DNA from: Paratinospora sagittata
Lineage: Eukaryota; Streptophyta; Magnoliopsida; Ranunculales; Menispermaceae
Direction of reading: 5' to 3'
DNA length: 64,000 bases
NCBI GenBank assembly: GCA_035771175.1
Contig: CM069613.1
Location: forward strand, 4,460,001-4,524,000
The notes beneath the pieces are model-generated. The model was given only the letters and a program-made list of their open reading frames with translations. It made no database searches and was not told the DNA's origin. The translations under genes were made by a program, and so were the position numbers. Below are positions 26,101 through 32,100 of this stretch, in pieces. How positions within the stretch are numbered: position 1 is the stretch's first letter; every line of letters starts with the position of its first letter.

Positions 26101-29100
26101 GAGATTTGTTTCCTATTGTTGATAGATTTGTTTCCTGTACATAATTATTTCCTTAAGGATTTATTTCCTTTAAGAAATATAGCAATTACTAAAATTGTAA
26201 AGATAGCCATAAGTACATAGCCATGTATGTCTATATATATGGAGTCCCTCCATTAAGACAGTACACAAGAATAAAGATCTTTTCTCTTCTCCCGTGGATG
26301 TAGGCCATAAAGCCGAACCACGTTATATTTTTGTGTCTTTTATTATTCTAACATGGTATCAGAGCCCTAGGTTATTATTACTAAGAAATTTGTTTCGACC
26401 TTCATCGTTGAAATCATCGCCGGCCTTCATCGCCGGAATCCCCTTGGTGGCCTTCATCGCTGTCACTGCCGGAATACTATCTCTGCTGTTACTGCTGCTG
26501 TTGCCGCTGCAACTGGATCGCACATCGCAGTCTTCATCTCTGCCGGCGTCATCTCCATCATCGACCTGTGAACTGGTTCGTCTTCATCGGTCAATCGCGA
26601 TCTGTTCTTCCGCCTGCGAACTGGTTCGTCTTCATCGGTCAATCGCGATCTGTTCTTCCGCCTGCGAACTGGTTCGTCTTCATCGGTCAATCGCGATCTG
26701 TTCCTCCGCCTGCGAACTGGTTCGTCTTCATCGGTCAATCGCGATCTGTTCTTCCGCATCGCAGTCTTCCTCGTCTTCATCGACCTGCGAACTGGTTCGT
26801 CTTCATCAGCTTGCGACCTGCGAACTGAAGACGATGCGACCTGCGAACTGAAGACGATGCGACCTGGTCTTCCTCGTCTTCATCGACCTGCGAACTGGTT
26901 CGTCTTCATCAGCTTGCGAACTGGTTCGTCCTTTTCTTTACATATACTTAGATCTCGATTTACAGTCGTGATTGAACTCACTGTTTTGCAGTCCTCTTGA
27001 AGAAGAAATACGTCTTCGTCTTTCTTCGTCTTCGTCTTTCTTCGTCTTTTTTTCCTACCTACTGTCGACGACTGTATTCGTCTTCGTCTGTATTCGTTTT
27101 CGTCTTCTTCTTCTTTTTCCTATCTACTGCAGACGTACTGAAAAAAAAAAAAAAAAAAAAAAAAAAGCTTGACTGAAACTGAAAAATAGTGGTCGACAGT
27201 AGCATCACTGTTCACTGGTCCTTCTTCTTTCAATCGCGATTACTGGTTACTGTTCACTGTTCGATTTCTCTTCGTCTTCAACTGTTTCTTCTTCTTCTTC
27301 ACATCTCTGAAGAACGACAAAAAAAAAAAAACAAAAAAAAAAAAAAAAAAAAATGTCGGTTACTTCCGAAATAGTGCAGATAGAAGAAACAACAGATAAA
27401 ATAGAGAAAGGAGAACTACCGAACATTCAAGCCGCCTACAGACTTGATGGAAAAAATTATTTGAAGTGGTCTCAGCTGGTACGTACTTTTTTGAAGGGCA
27501 GAGGAAAACTAAGTCATCTTCTGGGCACTGGACCTACACCTGGAGATCCTAAGTTTAGAGCATGGGATAACGAAGATGCATCTATAATGGCATGGCTATG
27601 GAATTCAATGGCACCAAATATTAGCGATACATGCATGTTTTTAACTACTGCCAAAGATATTTGGGATGCCGTTCATCAGACATACTCTAAGGCCCATGAT
27701 GCAGCCCAAGTGTATGAAATCAAAGTGAAAGTCGGAACAACAAAACAAGGCAACATGACGGTCACTGAATATGCCAATGTCTTGAAAAATCTCTGGCAAG
27801 AACTTGACCATTATAGGTGTATTGAGACTAAATGCCCTGCAGATGCTGTAATTTTAAAAAATTATATTGAGAAGGATCGAGTCTATGACTTCTTGGCTGG
27901 ACTCAATGCAGAGTTTGATCAAGTAAGAGTTCAAACTCTCAGCAAAGAGTTACTAACTCTAAATGAGACTATCTCTGCTATCCGTACTGAAGAAAGCAGA
28001 AGAAATGTTATGCTCACACCTCAGAAGTTGGAAGGCTCAGCTATGATCGCCAATCGGGGAAATGATCAGAGGACACACACTCCGCGCGCTGAATCATCAA
28101 AGGTCCCAAATCGAGACAATAGGGACAATCTAAGGTGTACTTATTGTCAGAAGACTAGACATACAAGGGAGAAGTGTTGGAAACTTCATGGCAAGCCTTC
28201 AACCTCCAGTAAAGAGTGGGGTTACAACGGAGGACAGCAGAAAACCAGTGGCCAAGCACATCTGTCTACTGAACCAGCAATTGCAGCCTCCCCGGTGACA
28301 GACGGATTCAGTCAAGATGATATTGAAAGATTAAAATCTTTGCTTGGCACTCTTGACAAACCCTCAGGTACCTGTTCATTGGCCCATTCAGGTAATTTTC
28401 CTATTTCTATTGGATTTAACGTCTCAGATAAATCTTTTGCTAACTCTTGGGTTATTGATTCTGGTGCTACTGATCACATGACCAATTCTCCCAATATATT
28501 TCATACCTACACCCCATGTCCTAGTAGTCGAAAAATAGCCACAGCTGATGGATCATTAACCACAGTTGCTGGAATAGGTGATGTTCACATCAGCCCCACC
28601 CTTACACTCAGAAATGTTCTTCATGTTCCTAAACTATCTACCAATCTTATCTCTATTAAAAAATTGACCCATGATCTGAGTTGTAATGTGACCTTCTTCC
28701 CTACTTATTGTGCATTTCAGGACCAGGACTTGGGGACGATGATTGGACATGCTAAGGAACAGGACGGGTTGTATTACCTTGAGACACCAGTACATCCGAT
28801 CAAGAGTACCACTTCACTTCTCTCTGAGCACAAACTTTCCAATAAAGAAAAGCTATGGCTCCATCATCGCCGCCTTGGCCATCCGTCTTTTCGATCTCTT
28901 AAAATCATGTTTCCTTTTTTGTTTAAATCTCTGAATGTTGAAGATTTTCATTGTGAAGTGTGTGAACTTGCGAAACACAAACGTATATCTTTTCCACTTA
29001 GCAATGACAGAAGTTCAGATCCTTTTGATCTCATTCATAGTGATATTTGGGGTCCCTCTCCGATCCCTAATGTTTCTGGAGCGCGATGGTTTGTGTCCTT

Positions 29101-32100
29101 CATTGATGATTGTACTAGAGTCTCGTGGATATTCTTATTAAAACAAAAATCCGAGGTGAGCTTTATTCTCCCTACCTTCCATAACTTGATACACACCCAA
29201 TTTGGTGCTAAAATCAAGAGATTTCGGTCTGACAATGCTCGAGACTACTTTAATCAAACATTGACCAATTACTTCCAAACCGAGGGGATCATTCATGAAT
29301 CATCTTGTGTTCACACTCCACAACAAAATGGAGTTGCTGAAAGAAAAAACGGTCACCTACTTGATACAACCCGAGCCTTTTTATTTCAGCATAATATGCC
29401 TAAATCCTATTGGGGGGAAGCTGTCCTTACTGCAACACATCTTATTAACCGCCTACCATCCCGGACCCTTGATTTCAAAAGTCCTATGGAAAAGCTACGT
29501 CAATTTTATCCTAAGCTTAAAATCTCCAATAATCTTATACCTAAAATATTCGGGTGTGTTTCATTTGTCCATGTTCACCAACCTAACAGGGGAAAGTTGG
29601 ACCCTAGAGCTCTTAAGTGTGTTTTTGTCGGATACTCTTCCACTCAAAAGGGATATAAATGCTATCATCCGCCATCAAAGAAATTCTTTGTCTCAGCCGA
29701 TGTCACTTTCTATGAACCTGAGCCCTACTTTACCGCTCCTTCTCTTCCGGGGGAGAATGTCATCATGGAAGATAAGGATCGGAACTCCCTTGATAACCCT
29801 CTTGACCTTTTTGACCCCTTTACTCTTCAACAAACCAAACCTGAATCTCCCACATCCCCTGTACCCAATGATGAACCTAAGGATCGGATGACTGGACAAG
29901 TGTACTCAAGGAATAAAGCCGCAGCTCCTGAACCAATGCAAGCTCAAGAATCTGAACCAATCCCTGAGAATGAGGTAACAAACCCTGAACCCTCCTTACA
30001 ACTTTCATTAGTTCCTGAAACTAACAATGATTTTTTAGCCTCTGAACCTGACAATGACCTTCCCATTGCCATTAGAAAGGGAACAAGAGAATGCACTAAA
30101 CATCCCTTGTATCCATTATCTCATGTTGTATCCTTTGAGAAGTTCTCACAAACCCATAAGAGTTTCCTTACCAGCCTAAATAATATCCAGACTCCTACGT
30201 CATTATCTGAGGCTTTATCTAATACAAATTGGAAACAAGCTATGAATGTGGAAATGGAAGCCCTGGAGAAAAATACAACATGGGAGTTGGTAGACTTGCC
30301 TCCGGGAAAGAAACTCGTTGGATGCAAATGGGTTTATACAGTAAAATACAAAGCAGATGGGTCCCTAGAGCGCTACAAGGCAAGATTGGTAGCCAAAGGA
30401 TATACTCAGACATATGGTGTGGACTATCAAGAGACATTTGCTCCAGTTGCAAAAATGAATACTGTGAGACTTCTTTTGTCATTGGCAGCTAATTATGACT
30501 GGGATCTGCAACAATTTGATGTAAAAAATGCATTTTTACATGGGGATTTAGAGGAAGAAATCTATATGGAAGTACCTCCAGGATTTGGCACCACAGATAA
30601 AGTGTGCAAATTAAAAAAGGCCCTGTATGGACTTAAGCAATCTCCGAGGGCATGGTTTGGTCGGTTTGCCAAAGTAATGACAAGTATGGGATATAAACAA
30701 AGTCAAGGAGATCACACTTTGTTTATTAAGCACTCGACTTCAGGGGGAGTTACAGCTCTATTAGTGTATGTTGATGACATCATCATGACAGGAAACAATG
30801 AGAACGAGAGACAAAACTTGAAGCGGTGTTTGACCGAAGAATTTGAGATCAAGGAATTAGGGAGATTGAAATACTTCCTAGGGATTGAAGTGGCACACTC
30901 TAAACATGGAATCTTTATCTCTCAACAGAAGTACATTACAGACCTTCTTAAAGAAACAGGGAAACTAGCATGCAAACCAATGAATACTCCTATTGATCTT
31001 AATCACAAGCTTGGAGAAGCTGAAGAAGCGCCGACTGTTAATAAAGAGATGTATCAAAGACTAGTAGGGAGACTCATCTATCTCTCTCACACAAGACCTG
31101 ATATTGCATATGCAGTGAGTGTAATAAGTCAGTTCATGCACAATCCTAAAGATATTCATTTGCAAGCGGCTAATCGCGTTCTACAGTATCTTAAAGGGAC
31201 TTCAGGACAGGGTATCTTATTTAAACGACACACAGGAATGGTTCTTGAAGCATATACTGATTCAGACTATGCTGGTTCAGTAGTTGACAGAAGATCAACT
31301 ACTGGATATTGTACGCTTCTTGGTGGGAATTTGGTGACATGGCGAAGTAAAAAACAGAATGTAGTGGCCAGATCTAGTGCTGAAGCAGAATTCCGAGCAA
31401 TGGCACAAGGAGTTTGTGAGTTATTATGGTTGCAGATAATTTTAACAGATTTGAAAATACACTGGGATGGCCCTATGAGACTCTATTGTGACAATAAATC
31501 TGCAATTAGCATTGCCCATAACCCAGTTCAACATGATCGAACCAAGCATATAGAGATTGATAGACACTTTATTAAAGAGAAGCTTGATAGTGGGTTGATC
31601 TGTACTCCATATGTGTCTACCAATAATCAGCTCGCCGATATGCTCACCAAAGGGTTAAATCATACTGCATTTCAAGAAAATGTGTCCAAGCTGGGAATGA
31701 TAAACCTTTATTCACCAGCTTGAGGGGGAGTGTTGAGATTTGTTTCCTATTGTTGATAGATTTGTTTCCTGTACATAATTATTTCCTTAAGGATTTATTT
31801 CCTTTAAGAAATATAGCAATTACTAAAATTGTAAAGATAGCCATAAGTACATAGCCATGTATGTCTATATATATGGAGTCCCTCCATTAAGACAGTACAC
31901 AAGAATAAAGATCTTTTCTCTTCTCCCGTGGATGTAGGCCATAAAGCCGAACCACGTTATATTTTTGTGTCTTTTATTATTCTAACAGTAATTTGTTTAA
32001 ATTTCAAGAGACATTGTGGTGAGGTGCCCTCGACAAAAGTTTGTGTCTAGTTGCATAACCTCAAGAGTTTCCCTAAATTGCACATAAGCCACGGTGCACT

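Larger units (their letters stand above)
26097..31987 (+). mobile_element. Ty1/Copia element 2, complete and apparently intact
   Basis: A 5891-bp element with 257-bp LTRs (26097-26353 and 31731-31987) that look identical when compared base by base by eye. It has a primer-binding site tggtatcagagccc at 26354, a polypurine tract at 31720-31730, and a perfect 5-bp target duplication gtaat (26092-26096 and 31988-31992). One uninterrupted polyprotein fills the interior. Identical LTRs, a perfect duplication and an open frame all indicate a very recent insertion in the sense orientation of LACS intron 17. Confidence 0.95.

Noticed and set aside
26294..26851. Open frames through the 48-bp leader repeats of Copia-2, as possible upstream proteins with 16-residue repeats
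   Set aside because: The plus-strand frames open with GTG; the only nearby ATG (26298) is followed at once by TAG. They are open because the unit is a multiple of three. The antisense frame has an ATG but no other support.
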